64,000 nucleotides of DNA from Tyto alba (lineage: Eukaryota; Chordata; Aves; Strigiformes; Tytonidae): NCBI RefSeq assembly GCF_018691265.1, contig NW_024881316.1, positions 26,575,819 through 26,639,818 of the forward strand, in the 5' to 3' direction. Each line of letters opens with the position of its first letter. Positions within the stretch are counted from its first letter, which is position 1. The translations under genes were made by a program, and so were the position numbers. The notes beneath the pieces were generated by a model. The model was not told the DNA's origin. It ran no database searches and saw nothing but the letters and a program-made list of their open reading frames with translations. Of the stretch, positions 17,489 through 32,630 are shown piece by piece.

Positions 17489-19265
17489 AAAGAGTATCCT
17501 CACACTGTGGCACACCAAAAACCCTTAGGTGCATACTGTTAAGTACCATGAACTTGCACATATGCTTTTTACTTTTGTCATTCCTTATACTGTTTCTCCT
17601 ATGCTGTGGCTACTGATTTTCTCCCCAGAACTTCACCATTTTATTGAGAATAGGGAGGCCTGAGGGTTAATTGAGTGCTTCAGCCTTTTCTGTGTCTTCT
17701 TCACAAGGTCACTTACCCCACTGAGCAGCAGGTCACCATGTCCTTCATTTTCTTTTTGTTGTTATACCTATAGAATAGTTTCTAGAATGACCGCTCTTCA
17801 CGTTCCTCACCAGTTTTATTCCATCTGAGCTTTGGTCTTCCTCTTTCTATCCTTGCATTCCTGAGTAACACTTCTATATTCCTGTCAAGTAGCTTGTCCG
17901 TGGTTTCTCATTTTGTATACTCATTTGGGTTTTTTGTGCATTTCAGTTAAAACATCTCAGTCAGTAATTTCCTGTTCAGCCCCAGCAGCCTCCTGCTACA
18001 CCTACTCATTTATGTACATAAACAGATGTGTCATTCTTGAGCTTGAGGAAGCTGCCCTTGAAGTCAAACACGCTTTCCTGGTTCCCTTAGCCCTTCAAGA
18101 CTTCAGTCCATGAGATCCTGTCTACCACTTCACAAATAAGTTGAATCTGCTCTGATGAAGTCCAATGAGTTGATTCTACTCCATGCCTTCCTCTCTTCCC
18201 TTAGGATCTTCATCTCATGGTTATTGTAACCACAGCTGCTGTTGAATAAAATTTATTTGAATGTCTCTTTGTTCTTACACCTAGTTAGCCTGTCCCAGTG
18301 TCTGCATTACAAAAATTCTTCACAGTGAACTCAGAAATCCAGTGGATTGTTTGTTCTCAGCTATGCTGCCATCCATATAGATGTTGGAATGGTTTGTCTC
18401 CCATGAGAACCAGAGCCTGTGGCTGGGAAACTTCTAGTTGTCTAAAGGTCTTGACCATTTCTTGATCAGGTGGTCTGGAGCAGATATTCACTGTACTGAC
18501 CTCCCTCTTGGCTTCCCCTTCTCATTCTAGCTTGCAGGAGATGAATGAGCTTGTTGCCTGTTGTGCAGAAGAGCTCTGTTCGTTCAAGATCTTTCTGTGT
18601 GTGCAGCCTCCCCTTCCTGCTTTTTTGAAGAGCCTGTGTCTGTCCACTGCAGCCCTTCAGTCAAGTGAGCTGTTCCACTAAGTCTCTGTAATCAAAATGA
18701 CACTACAGTTCTGTGACTATTCATGCACTTTCAGTTTGTCCAGCTTGCTTCACATGCAGCACATTTTTGTGTACAGGCACTTCAACTGGGCTTCCAATCA
18801 TGTTTCTTTCTGAGAGGGAGGGAGAGAAACATTCATTACCCTGTCCCATGTGTTCTTCCCTGGGCCTATTCTTCCTGCTTAGCTGTAGGTTTTGGCCTGT
18901 ATCCCTGACAAACTTAGTTTAGAACTCTCCTCACTAGGTCAGCAAACCTGTTCACCCAGGCAGATTTCATCTCTCCCCTGTTGCCCTCGTTCCTTGAAGA
19001 GGATCCTGTGGTTGAAGAAGTCAAAGCCCTGTTACCCAGCACCTGCTGCGTAGTCAAGTGTTTTTCTGTAGGAATCTGATGCTCCTACCTGAGCTTTTCC
19101 TCTTAACGAGAACCTCTCTGATCTCCCGTGCTTTTCACCTTAATCTCAAGCCCTGTGCAAAAACTTTAACCACTCAAATTCTCCCTTGGGAGTATTATCA
19201 ATACCCATGTGGATGAGCAACAAAGGGTAGTTGTCTTCTCTAATAATTTGTAAAGGTTTCTTTTA
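17489..19265 (-). mobile_element. CR1 LINE, antisense, 5' portion (right of LTR insertion)
   Basis: The + strand continues the CR1 begun at 15065. It shows reverse-complement endonuclease-region blocks near 18170-18240 (gatcttcatctcatggttat) and 18380-18475 (ccatgagaaccagagcctgtg, then gatcaggtggtctggagcag). Further out, around 19200-19235, the reverse complement reads DNYPLLLIHMG, resembling the HxGxND block of the SGNH/esterase domain in CR1 ORF1. With the left part this makes about 3.1 kb of one decayed element covering 3' region, RT, endonuclease and part of ORF1. The ORF1 assignment is from memory of the family and less certain than the rest. Confidence 0.72.
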
Positions 19266-21969
19266 TCTGCAGGGGCTTATAATGTAATTCATCACAGCAA
19301 AGAAATATTTTATAAATTTCTGTGCTCCAAAACAAATACAAGATTTAATAATCAAAAAAAAAAAAAAAAAAAAGAAAAACAACAGAGATTTGGTTCATGT
19401 CTGTTTGTAGTCAATTTCAATCAGTATGCAACAAAGATTTCTTTTACAAGTGCTTCAAAACCAGAAAGAAAACAAAAACTTTCTAGTTTTCCAGTTGTCT
19501 GATCTTAGATGGGTTTTTCTGTCTTTCTCATAAGAGGTAGTAAACAGATTTCAGAAAAATATACATGTCATAATTTCATGGTGTCACCACTCTCTACTAA
19601 GTATTTGTTCCATTTCTGCAGATACTGCCCATTTTGGTGCTATTTGCTACATACAAATATCTCTAACAGGACTGGAATTTTGTTCATCATTTGTACACTG
19701 TGAATTTAACCCATTAATAAAAATTTCAGTGGGGTCCTAAAACCTGTGTAGAGCTTACATGAAAACCAAAGAATTCTGCATACCTTCTGTCACGAAATGA
19801 GAACCGTAACAGAAAAGTTATTTAACAGTTAATGATTTATGCTAGCTGAGTCATTGTCACAGTGGATTATTAGAGTTCATGTAGAATGTGTATTTGATGA
19901 GTGTTTTAAGACACTCCTTATTTTATTTCATTTTATCAGTTTGGAACATATGCAATGAGGTAGCCCTTTACCTTCATTTCTGTCTTCAAGCAAGAAATGT
20001 TTCCCTATTGTTTCCCTAAGAACCTTGGTCTTTTCCATGAAAGCACCTTTTGTTACAGTTTTGTTTCCAGATGGTATTATTATTTATTGCCATCGTAAAC
20101 TAATTTCATGGCATCCATGCAAGATAATACAGCAGAGTTAAATACAGCTACATGGTTTATATACTAATAGATTAAGGATTTCATAACTACACATAGACTT
20201 CTGGGAATAACTGGATTAACTTTCATAATTATTAAAAAAATATATATATTTGAAATCTGAAATGGTCATTACTTTGTCCTCAAAGAATTCAGCATTTTCT
20301 CTTTTTTGCTTCAAAATTAGGGCTTTACTATTAATTTGTTGTATACTGTTATTTCAAGGGATAATTATCACCGTTAAAATAAAATTATATTATCAAGTAA
20401 AGGATTATCATATCAGTGGAAGACAGTTTAGGATATGTAATTGAAAAAGAAGAGAGTCTTCACAAGATATCCAGAAGACTGATCTTTTATTTCTGTGGGA
20501 GAGAGAGTATGAGATTACAGACTACTGGCTAATTTTTGAATTTCTTATTCTAGCTATCCTCTCTTAAGACCAAGTTTTTGCATGAAAAAGTTTCAGAGTA
20601 GGGGTTTTGATTTTCAGTTAGCTCGAGCATGTATTATCAGTTAACAACTGAACTTTTCTGCCAGGTTAGCAAATAGTTTGTCCATCACTATTTCTGTCTT
20701 ATTGAAAAATTATGTTTTTTTTTGACTAACAGATCAGATTTTCTCTCCAGAGTGGATGGATGGGGAATAGGTTTTTGTAATATAACAAACATATGATAGA
20801 ATAAATAAGAATTGTAAAAGGCTACTAAATGAAGCACAATGTTTACAAAGAAAAAAAAGACCAGTTTCAAGTCCCAGGAAATACAAGACTGACCTTCTGA
20901 GTCCAGTATTGTCAGGTCCAATAACTACAGGACAACACCACTGGGGTCTGCTTAGATCGAGCTCACTGAAACGTCAAAGCTAAAATGTTCAAAGTAGTGC
21001 TACAGCTGCAATGGGTGCCCACAGGTGACTAAACAAATTACAATGTTTTCTGTGTTTTAATTTTGTACATACTATTAACTTGAAGTGAGAAATCTGAATT
21101 TTTAATACACATAAAATAGACACTATTTTTCTAAACCAAAATAATTTCTGAAATTTTAACAAAATAAATCCGATTCTATTTAGAGAGTAATCCAGATTGT
21201 TTTGAACTGCCCTTTGAAAACCCTGGAGAGAGAAAGAAAATTCATCTTAGATGCATGGTCTAATGAGTGTTTAATTTATGTGAAGTTGATCAACAGCAAG
21301 AGAAGAAATTGAGAAAGGGAGGCAAACTGATTAGAGCACTTATCTGGGATGCAGTACATCTGGATTCAAGTGATGATAGTGAAAAAAAAAACAAAACAAT
21401 CTTCTGACAAGTTTCTATTTTTTAAAACACAAGAAAGAAACACAGGTGTTGGCTTTACCTATACAAAATAAAGTCTTTAAAAAACTAAAATAGTAAAGAA
21501 GATTAGCAAGTAGAGGTGAATATTTTGATGGTTAAAGAGCTGACTGCCAGTTGAAACTAGATTAGATCAATGAGCTGTCTGATGAATGTGTAATGCTACA
21601 GCATTGTAAAATTTCATGATGTTTTTGGTCTTTATGGATCTGGCAGTTGAGCAGCTTGACAGTTGGCATTGACATATTAAAATTTATTTTTAAACTTGGC
21701 ATTGATATACTATGGCTTGTTTTTAGGTTTTTGTCAGTAAGACATTTTAAAATGGTAATTTTAAAGTCTTATTTCAAAAAATCATTTGACTAACTCCGCA
21801 TATTAACCATTTCCAAAATATCCAAAGCATATATCTGTGAAAGTAATAATTCATGATTATTTCATAGATGTCTTTTATGTACTGAAGAATTTTATTAAAT
21901 GAGGTACAATTATCTACTTTTTCACAAATGAACTACAGAAAAATACCATTTAATAAAGAATTGAATAAG
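19266..21969. other. Intronic sequence with no recognised gene
   Basis: AT-rich and apparently unique, with a poly-A run near 19355-19373. No exon, RNA gene or transposon was recognised. Confidence 0.6.
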
Positions 21970-22645
21970 TCATAAAATCATAGAATATCCCAAGGTGGAA
22001 CGGGCCCATAAGGATCATTGAGTTCAACTCCCTGCTCCTCATAGGGCTATCTAAAACAAAACTACATGACTAAGAGTATCATCCAGACACTCCTTGAATT
22101 CTGACAGGCTTGGTGCTGTGACCACTTCCGTGGGAACCGTGTTCCACTGATTGACTAGCTTCTCAGTGAAGAACCTATTCCTAATGTCCAATCTGAACTT
22201 CTGACACAGCTTCGTTACATTTCCTCATGTCCCATCTCTGGTCACCAGAGAGAGGAGACCAACACCTTCCCCTCTGCTACCCACCTTGAGGAAGTTGTAG
22301 CCTGCGATAAGGTCACCCCTTAGCCTTCTCCAAGTTGAACAAGTCAAGTGGCCTCATCTGCTCCTCCTAAATCTTGCCCTTGAGACCTTTCACCATCTTG
22401 GTCATCTTACTCTGCACACACTCTAATAATTTGATGTCCTTATATTGAGGCATCCAAAACTGGACACAGTGCTTGAAGTAGGGCCTCACCAGTGCAGTGT
22501 AGAGTGGGACAGTCACGTCCCTTGACCAGCTAGCTGTGCTGTACCCCAGCCCTTTTGGCTGACAAGGCACACTGTTGACTCATATTCAACTTCCCATCAA
22601 CCAAACCCCCAGATCTCTCTCCACAGGGCTGCTCTCCAGCCTCAG
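21970..22645 (-). mobile_element. CR1 LINE fragment, antisense, 3' end preserved
   Basis: It begins with the reverse complement of the CR1 3' terminal octamer-type repeat (tcataaaatcatagaat, 21970-21986). It then reads through a 3'-region block and the ORF2 end; the minus-strand frame at 22367-22570 gives [22 protein letters not shown] and [12 protein letters not shown]. It ends near 22645 (cagggctgctctccagcctc). This is a typical 5'-truncated CR1 and better preserved than the copies at 6.6 and 15 kb. Confidence 0.9.
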
Positions 22646-24775
22646 TAAATAAAGAACTGTTTCAGTGATATTTTTAATAAGGCATGATAAATAATGTATG
22701 CCCATGGTTCATTTAGAACCCTCTAAAACTGAAATTTTAATTGACAAAACTTACAAAATGTGACTCAAAATTACATATGTCAATTGATAATGATTTATGA
22801 AATGTCACTGAAGTTCTGAATTACATCTGTTCTGGTGCTAGTGATAAAGAAGTAAAGAAATTACTTGAATGACATAACAAGGAAAACCTTTATTACTATG
22901 AATTTTGTACTTTAAGTCACAGCTGTTTTTATCAGTTATGTTACAATAGTAATGTAGTAAAATGATCTTTCAAATTAGGACCTTTCAGTATAAAGATGAA
23001 TAGCCAATTTTGATCATTTAAATTCAGATCCTAAATTAATTTTGAAAGGTTAGATGGGTTTTAAATGTAGTTTTTTGGTTATTATGTAATAAACATTTTT
23101 CACATACATAAACTTTTTTTTAGTTTTTTTATAAAAAAGGCATATAGAATGCAGAACATTGCACTCAGTCATTTATGTGAGAAGGAGAGGAAAGTCCAAT
23201 AAAAATGATTGAATGTTCAAAAGATATCTAAACCAGTTTAAATAAGGAAGCTTTCTAAGATACTGTTTCTTGTTCTTACCCCATATTTGCATATCTGTTT
23301 AACAGGGCTTGCCTCTCACTTGTAGCAAGATCTCATGCAAAACACAGTTTAGCAAAATTGTCAGATTGTTATTTTTGGTGAAATGACTCTTTCTAATTTG
23401 AAGAAAAATGTAAGGTTTTTCATTGACTGCCATGGTTCCTCAGTGATTCTTTTGATTCTTACATACATTAACTTGATGGATACGTTTATCTGTTTTATCT
23501 AAACTACACATCTATACATTATATATGTTTTTTGTGAAGAGATGCCAGCCACATGTTTGCATGTGTACTTTCTATAGGATGCATATTCTCTGAATTCAGA
23601 ACACTTAATTCCTGACTACTGAGAGATCCAAATGTTTGTAACTGTATATTTCAAGTAGTCATTTATGGTGATACAAACAGCACTTTGTGCAGTTGCTTAC
23701 AACTTGAAAATAACCATGAGTGTTTGGAATTAATTACTTGCACATTTTAAAATGCAATTTGTTAATCACTTAGAGTTTGAATTCATGAAGCCTGAGGCAC
23801 TATCTACTGTCAAATTACTCCAAGCACAGTGATGCATTAAAATTCCTGAGCACTGTTCTAGCTCTCTCAAAAAAGTAACATAGAGAAGACCCTGGCCAAG
23901 ATGGACAATCAGTCCAAGGAGGCCAACTAGCTCTGGGGCCAAACACCATGTATGTCTGGACTGTTTATGTCTCCTACCTTCCCATCAGTGTGGCCACATC
24001 CTTCCAGCCTGAACCCACTCTTAGGCAATGTATTACATTTTAGCATTCAACAGTCTGGTTGTCTGAGCCTCACTTCCTCTATGATGAAGGAAGTCCCCAC
24101 ACCACAGGCTCCTGCAACATGGGAAGTATGTTAGAAAGAAGATCTTTCTGTGCAGCTGCTTTTGCAGCGATCTTTACCTAACACATCCACATCTCTCAGA
24201 GAGAAAATACTCTCTGGCTCTCTGGTCTGAGTTAGTTTCTGTGGTCTTACCTGACTAATATTCACTTTCCGTTTCTGAGCTAACTTTGTTTCTCGCAAAC
24301 ATCTTTGAAATGGTGTTATGAATAGATTAAAAAGCTATGCATCCCTCTGGTCAGATATCTGTAGTAGCCTGAGTTCCATTGGCTTTCATTGGTGATGAAC
24401 AGTGTATAAATTTAGATTTTTGCATGTGATTACCAGAAATAATCAACAACATAAGCCTTCCTTGTCAGCTGTAAAGTTCAGAGTTTAGAGCTCAATACTT
24501 ATTCAAGAGCTCTGCAGCAGAAACACTGAGTAACATTGTAATTACCACTAGCATGTTACTTAATGTCAGTATAAACACAATAGGAGGTGTCATTGAGAAT
24601 GTTGTCATAATAAAATTTAACAGCAAGAAGCTAGTACCAAAGAGTAATGACTGATTTAGGATTTTGCACATCATGCTGGTTACACTAGATAAGAAAAGCC
24701 TGCTTACTGGCTTTCAAGAATACAGGTAGAACCTGTATGTGTTATTAACCATAACTTTTAGATTTTGATACATTT

Positions 24776-24860
24776 AAAAAACAAACAAACAAACAAACAA
24801 AACAAAACAAAACAAAATAAAACTAAAACTCAAAATCAAAAACCAACCAAACAAAAAACA
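24776..24860. repeat. AAAC/AAAAC tandem low-complexity run
   Basis: Tandem AAAC units grading into AAAAC and AAAAT-type units. Complementary in composition to the GTTT/GTTTT run 235 bp downstream. Confidence 0.85.
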
Positions 24861-25093
24861 CACTGTTATGACAAAATATGAGCAAGTAGAAAGCCTGAAA
24901 AAAAAAGAGAGAGTGGAAATTATCAGGTTTGGATTTTGGGATTTTCATTCAAACTGATACTGATGATGACTGCAGTGGAAAATAATAACTCAGTGTTAGT
25001 TTCTGTACTGAAGTATTGGCACAGGATGTATGAAGTTTATTTGGTTTTCATTGCTGCACTAGATAATGATCTGAAGTGCTTTAAAGCTATACA

Positions 25094-25151
25094 GTTTTGT
25101 TTTGGTTTTTGTTTGTTTGTTTGTGTTTTTGTTTTTGTTTTTGTTTTTTTT
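25094..25151. repeat. GTTT/GTTTTT tandem low-complexity run
   Basis: Tandem GTTT and TTTTTG units. In the sense transcript it could pair with the AAAC-rich run upstream. Confidence 0.85.
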
Positions 25152-27088
25152 AAAGGGAAAAAAGGTCATTCTATATATTATCAAATAACAAACCTTGATT
25201 CTCATTTCTCTTTTCTTATAGATTTACAATAGTTTTTAAATTATTATAATATTTCCATGTATTGTGCACCAGGAATTTTGACTCTGATCCTCAGCTTTAT
25301 CCATGAGTTCTTTAATTTTCACTTCCTTTCCTCCTTCATCCCTCAGAGGCACAATGGCCCTTTCAATATGCACTGTATAAAAAGCTAGGAATTGAGGGAG
25401 GAATCACAGAAATTACCTGATTTCACCAACAAAAAAAAACCTCTTAGAAGTGTAGATCTATTCCACCCCTAAATCTCCTTCATTTTTTTGTTTAAAAAAG
25501 AACATATACGTATCAGGGTCTGGAAAGTATGATATGAAATTTATAGAAAAGACTTGTCCTCCTCTGAGAAATATGTGTGCCAGGAAATCATGAAAATCAA
25601 TAAGGCTTTGGTAGCCAAGGTTGTGTTACTTTCCTTTATGTCAAAATTTACTTTGCATATAAAATAGTAAAGATAGCTATCTGTTCGAATCTCTTCAGCA
25701 GGTTTCTCTCCTCTTTTAGTCAAATTAATGGTCCATACTTAAATGTTAAACAAATTATTCTGTTTCTGCCTTTTGCCCAATTCTTCCTTTTATTTCAGTC
25801 CCTAATTAGCTACTTATCCTGTTTTAATAGTCTTTTTTAAATGTCCAGCCACAGTATTCCTCTTCCTTTAATTCAAATGATTCCTTTTTCCTTAAAATCT
25901 TCCTTTAAACCTTACTTTCACTGACAGGCTTTCGACTGTGATTGAGAAGGGCAATTTTACTCCTACCCCTCTCTGTTGTATTAATTAGTTATTCAGGTAT
26001 TATCCTAATTATACTGTAAGTTCCTTGTGTCATGATCTTTGTCAAGCTATTTATTTTTAAATCTCCACATACCCTTATAGTATGTAAATAATACCTAATG
26101 ATAATAATAATAAGTAAAAATGATAAAGCAGATAAAAATGAAATGATTCTTTAGTGATCGTTCACCTATGTAGAAATATTTTTAATTAATAATGTTGTAA
26201 CTTTCATATCCACATTGTAACACACCAAAAGCTAGTTAATGAATTTTTAATTTTTTTAATGCCAATGAATTGTGTGGATGACATGTTTTGTTGTTGTTTT
26301 TTAAATTATATGTTTTAATATCCAGTAGTAATAATAATCAGCATACCTTTAAAGCTTTCAGTGAAATCTTATGGGGTAAAGAAGACTACAAGAAGTCTGT
26401 TAAATCCTTTGGCAATATATTAAAAATTGTTCTAGGCTTACCAAGAAATTCCTATGCTGTGTATTTTTTGAAATTTGGTTAATAACCATTAAAAAATATA
26501 TGTTATTAATTGATAATGTGTGAACCTTGGAAGGTTCATCTGGTAGCAAAACCTTCTGAATCTGTCATCTGTGAACATTCTGATTCAGAACAAAAAGCTC
26601 GATAATAGTTAGTATGATTTTATTAATGCTTCTTAGTTTATAACAGCATTTAATCTGTAAGAATATTCTCCTTTTTTGCAGTTTTTTATAGTTATAAGAA
26701 ACAAGAAAGATCTTTAGAAAATAAAGGTTCAATATTTTAAAATTTATATCACAGAGAGAGACTTACTTTATTTTTTGTGATTGCCTGCCCAGTTCTTTCT
26801 TAAGCTTCTTCTGTGGACGCTTTCAAAGAGCCAAGGTACATGTCCTTCAAATCATCTCATACTAGCTGTCTGCTAATCTTATCCTTGTTTGGCCTAGCAC
26901 TAAAATGTCATCAACAAGGAAAAGAAGTCAAAAAAACAAAACCAAAAGTCTCTGCATCTTAAAGGCCAGAAAATGTTCTGTTCCATTCACCCAGATTATA
27001 TTTTATTTCTCTTTGTGCATATATTTTTGGGTATTCTGAGTGCAGAGGGGAAGAGCTGGGTTTGTTATGGCAGAAGCAAAGACGATGC

Positions 27089-27111
27089 TTTTTTTTTTTT
27101 TCAAAGTGCAG
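27089..27111 (+). other. CSMD1: Possible competing splice acceptor upstream of the CUB exon
   Basis: A run of 13 T (27089-27101) followed by CAAAGTGCAG looks like a stronger 3' splice site than the one used at 27142. Splicing at 27111 would add 31 nt, shift the frame, and meet TGA at 27144-27146 after ten codons. It may be silent or a low-level poison site. Confidence 0.4.
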
Positions 27112-27123
27112 CTCCACTAGTAA

Positions 27124-28967
<1,844 letters not shown>

Positions 28968-29942
28968 ATCATAGAATAGTTTGGGTTCGAAGGGACCTTT
29001 AAATGTCATGCACTCCAACACTCCCCCCTGTAGTTGACATCTTCAACTAAATGAGGTTGCTCAAAGCCCTGTTGAACCTGACGTTTAACACTTCTAGAGA
29101 TGGGGCAACTACCACCTCTCTCGGCGACGTGTTCCAGTGTCTCACCACCCTCATTGTGAAAATTTCTTCCTTATATCTAGTCCAAATTTACTTCTTTTAG
29201 CTTAAAATCATTACTCCTTGTCTTATTGCAATAAGCCCTGCTAAAAGTTTGTACTCATCTTTCTTAAAAACCCCCTTTAAGTACTGAAAGCTGCAATATG
29301 GTGTCCCCAGAGTCTTCTCTTCTTCAGGCTGAACAACCCCAACTCTTTCAACCTGTCCTCACAGAAGAGGTGTTCCATCCCTCTGATCATTTTTGTGGCC
29401 CTCCTCTGGACTGTATCCAACAGGTCCATGTCTTTCCTGTGCTGAGGACTCCACAGCTGGACACAGCACTCCAGGTAGAGTCTCACCAGAGTGGAGTAGA
29501 GGGGCAGAATCACCGTCCTTGACCTGCTGGTCATGCTTCCTTTGATGCAGCTGGAGATACAGTTGGCTTTCTGGTCTGCAAACACACACTGTTGACTCAT
29601 GTCCAGCTTTTTATCCACCAGTTACTCCAAGTCTTTCTTGACAGGGATGCTCTTAATCCCTTCATCCCCCAGACTATATTGTTATCCTGGGTTGCCCTGA
29701 CCCATGTGCAGGACTTTGCATATGGCATTGGTGAACCTCATAAGGTTCACATGGGCCTACTTCTCAAGGTTGTCCAGGTTCCTATGGATGACATTTCATC
29801 CATCAGGTGTGTCAGTGGAACCACACATCTTGGTAACATCTGCAAACTTGCTGAAGGTGCGCTCAATCCTACTGTCCATATCATTGGTGAAGATATTAAA
29901 CAGCACTGGTATCACTGATACCAGTACAAGATCACTGATAAA
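28968..29942 (-). mobile_element. CR1 LINE fragment, antisense, 3' end preserved
   Basis: Starts with gatcatagaatagtttggg, the reverse complement of a CR1 3' end, then a 3'-region block. The minus-strand frame at 29277-29618 translates as ORF2 C-terminal sequence (SRTVILPLYSTLVRLYLECCVQLWSP, DTVQRRATKMIRGMEHL, LGLFSLKKRRLWG). Upstream ORF2 blocks follow to about 29900 (aagatattaaacagcactgg). The 5' edge carries a perfect 9-bp palindrome and a 10-bp direct repeat. It is among the youngest-looking CR1 copies here. Confidence 0.92.
29905..29940. repeat. Short palindrome and direct repeat at CR1 5' junction
   Basis: ACTGGTATC (29905-29913) and GATACCAGT (29917-29925) are exact reverse complements separated by ACT. 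ATCACTGATA occurs at 29911-29920 and again at 29931-29940. Confidence 0.75.
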
Positions 29943-31416
29943 AGTTTGGAGAAACTATGGGAAGCTTTATAAGAAATGTTTAAAGGACTACTGGATAATT
30001 TGGAATGAAGCTACACATTCAGCTATATTTAAGCCAGAACGGTTACCACAGCGACATTAGAGCCATGCTAAAAGTAGTGCGTGCTATAATCTGCTAAAAT
30101 CAACTATGTGTTTAAATGTGGAGTTGTTCCATACTTAAAACTAATGGTCTAGAGGTGTATCATCTTAAAATCTGACTTTTTTTTTTTTTTAATTGTTCCC
30201 TTTTATTGTATCTGGCACCATGTCAACAGTTTTATACAGTAATTCTGTGTTAGAAGACACATGCTCCATTAGCACAGTCAGGTAATTATGATTGTTTATT
30301 CACTTAAGGAATATTTGCTCTAAAATAAGACAAATATCCTAGTGAAGAGCATAGAAAGACAGATATATAAGCATTGCAAAAGCTAAAAAGGGAGTGAGAA
30401 TAAATAAAATAATTTCAGACTGATGATTCTTTAGTGATTTTAGTGTATGGTGCTATAGGTCTAGATTACCTTCTCCAGACTTATCAATAAGGTTAGAAGC
30501 AGTTCCAGCATGATTACAGTCAAAATTGGATGGACGTTTCACAAGCACAACAGTGGAAGTTCTAGAACAGGTAGAATCTAAATGAGGAGGAAAATAATTT
30601 TATAGTTCTATAAAATACACATATAGACGATATAGTATTATGGTAATTATATTGATTAAATTGTATAACTTATATTTTTTATATAATAGTAACATTCCTT
30701 ATACTATATTACTTAGATGCCTCACATGTTTCTGAAACATCTTTAAGATGTTCAATTAATTTCCATGTTATTCAGCTGAATGTTGGTTTGGTTTTCAGTG
30801 CATCAGAGAGGAAGAAGAGATTTAGTTACCTTTGCTTATTCTTAAAAGATTATTTGAAAATCATTCATATAGTCCATTGTAATGGAATTAGTTTATAAAA
30901 GATTCAGGTGACATTACATCACTATTTATTTTCTGTCCACGTTACAATTAGTGTCCAAAGCTATTCAAGTTCTTTGGGTTCTTTTCCTAATTAAAGAGCA
31001 GTTGTATAGCTCTGGTGAATGGATGTACACATATAGATGACCACATTTTTAATCCTACTTTGAATCAATATAAGTGTCAACAAGCTTTAAAAGATGAACA
31101 TCAGTGTTTGTGAAATGAATGAGAAGTAGGAAGAAAAGGCTTTTTAATATGTGGAGGAAATAAAAGTGTTATTAGTTAGCCTGTAGATGAAAAAAACTCT
31201 TTTGAATTTGAATAACTTGCTTAATCTTCTATTACATAAAGGAGTTTAAGATGTAAAATATTTAACTTGAGTTGTTAAGCTGTTGCTCACAATGCCAAGA
31301 ACAGTACTTCTGGGAAGATAACAGAACGACTTCCTGTTTTCTATGTCTGGAGTCCATCTCCAATTCCACAAAATGGCTGGACTTTTTGAGGAAGTCTGTT
31401 GTTAAATGTCAGAACT

Positions 31417-31436
31417 AAAAAAAAAAAAAAAAAAAA
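31417..31436. repeat. Poly-A tract
   Basis: Uninterrupted run of about 20 A. No retroposed gene was recognised upstream of it. Confidence 0.8.
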
Positions 31437-32614
31437 TTTGCATAGTTTCTGAACATTAAAAATAACTTTTAAAATACTTCCAAACATGCCTCTAGACTTC
31501 AGCTTAAGTTATACAGTACTTAAAATTAAATCAAGGTTGGATCTAGAGGTAGTGTCAAGAAGTATCTCAAAAGCCCAGGCTGAATAAACATGGTTTTGAA
31601 GTAAAATCAGGAAAGTATCACTTAGGGAAAGAAACCTCTTGAAAATCTCTTAATGAGTCTTTCCCAAGACTCCTCCTTGAGACTGAAGTGGGTTTTGTCT
31701 TTTTTTTTTTTTTTTTTTTTAATTTGGACAGAGTATTTTATTATTTACACGTTAGGTAAAGGTGAGAAATTCACATGGGTGTAGAAACTCCGGACTCAGT
31801 TTTTTTCATGTAAATGTGTCCTTGCCATAATTTTTGCAAGATTAAAAAATTATTTGACAAAAAAATTCTCTTAGACTATTACGGTATGCATGAAAGGTGG
31901 TTATAATGCTAAGAATAATTATGCAATTTTTTATTTTTTAGCTTGGAATTTTTATATTTAACATATTTTGTTCTAATTTTTTTTTTCCTTTTTTACCTTA
32001 CAATACTAATGTTATCTGACTGTACTTCAATTTAAACTTAAAATTATTATCCTTCAAATTTTCTCAGTATTTGTCAGTAGAAGAGAATGAACTACAATTC
32101 ATACTTTTTAGTCCAAATTAATTTCCTAATACTATTTAAAAATACCTTTAAGATTATTCTGACTTCCTTATAAATCACCTCAATATCCTAGTGAAAGGCC
32201 ATAAAATTATATGTGGATATGAGAGTGATTTGGAAGCAGCAATAATTGTTATTATCTTGGCATACAACTTGACATAAGTACCTGGAGTCATCTGAAACTC
32301 CCTTCTTATTTCTGTGTTAATGAATAACTCTCATAACAGCTGGGTCATAATAATAATTTGTGTTTCTTAGATAAATACGCCAGTCCAAGCACTTAGGTAT
32401 AATTCAAAGCAGTAGTACTTTGATCTGCATGTTTCCTGTCCTGTTTATAGTTATATGTCTTTATCTTACCAGCCTCACTGTGAGAGGTCTATAGCAAAGT
32501 AATACATGAGATTATGGAGTGCTCTAAAGCATGTTTTTGACAGACACCTATGGCAGTACATCCATATATACGAGCTGAGTATTTAGCGCAGAAGTACATA
32601 ATTATACAGCTAAA

Positions 32615-32630
32615 GGGCGCCATCTATTGG
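32615..32630 (-). promoter_or_regulatory. Candidate CTCF-binding motif
   Basis: The + strand reads GGGCGCCATCTATTGG; its reverse complement CCAATAGATGGCGCCC fits the CTCF core pattern CCAnYAGrkGGCrs at every fixed position. It stands out as a GC-containing word in AT-rich DNA. Motif match only; binding is not shown. Confidence 0.45.

Noticed and set aside
29277..29618. 113-codon minus-strand frame with reverse-transcriptase-like end
   Set aside because: It is the ORF2 C-terminus of the CR1 fragment at 28968-29942, not a host gene.
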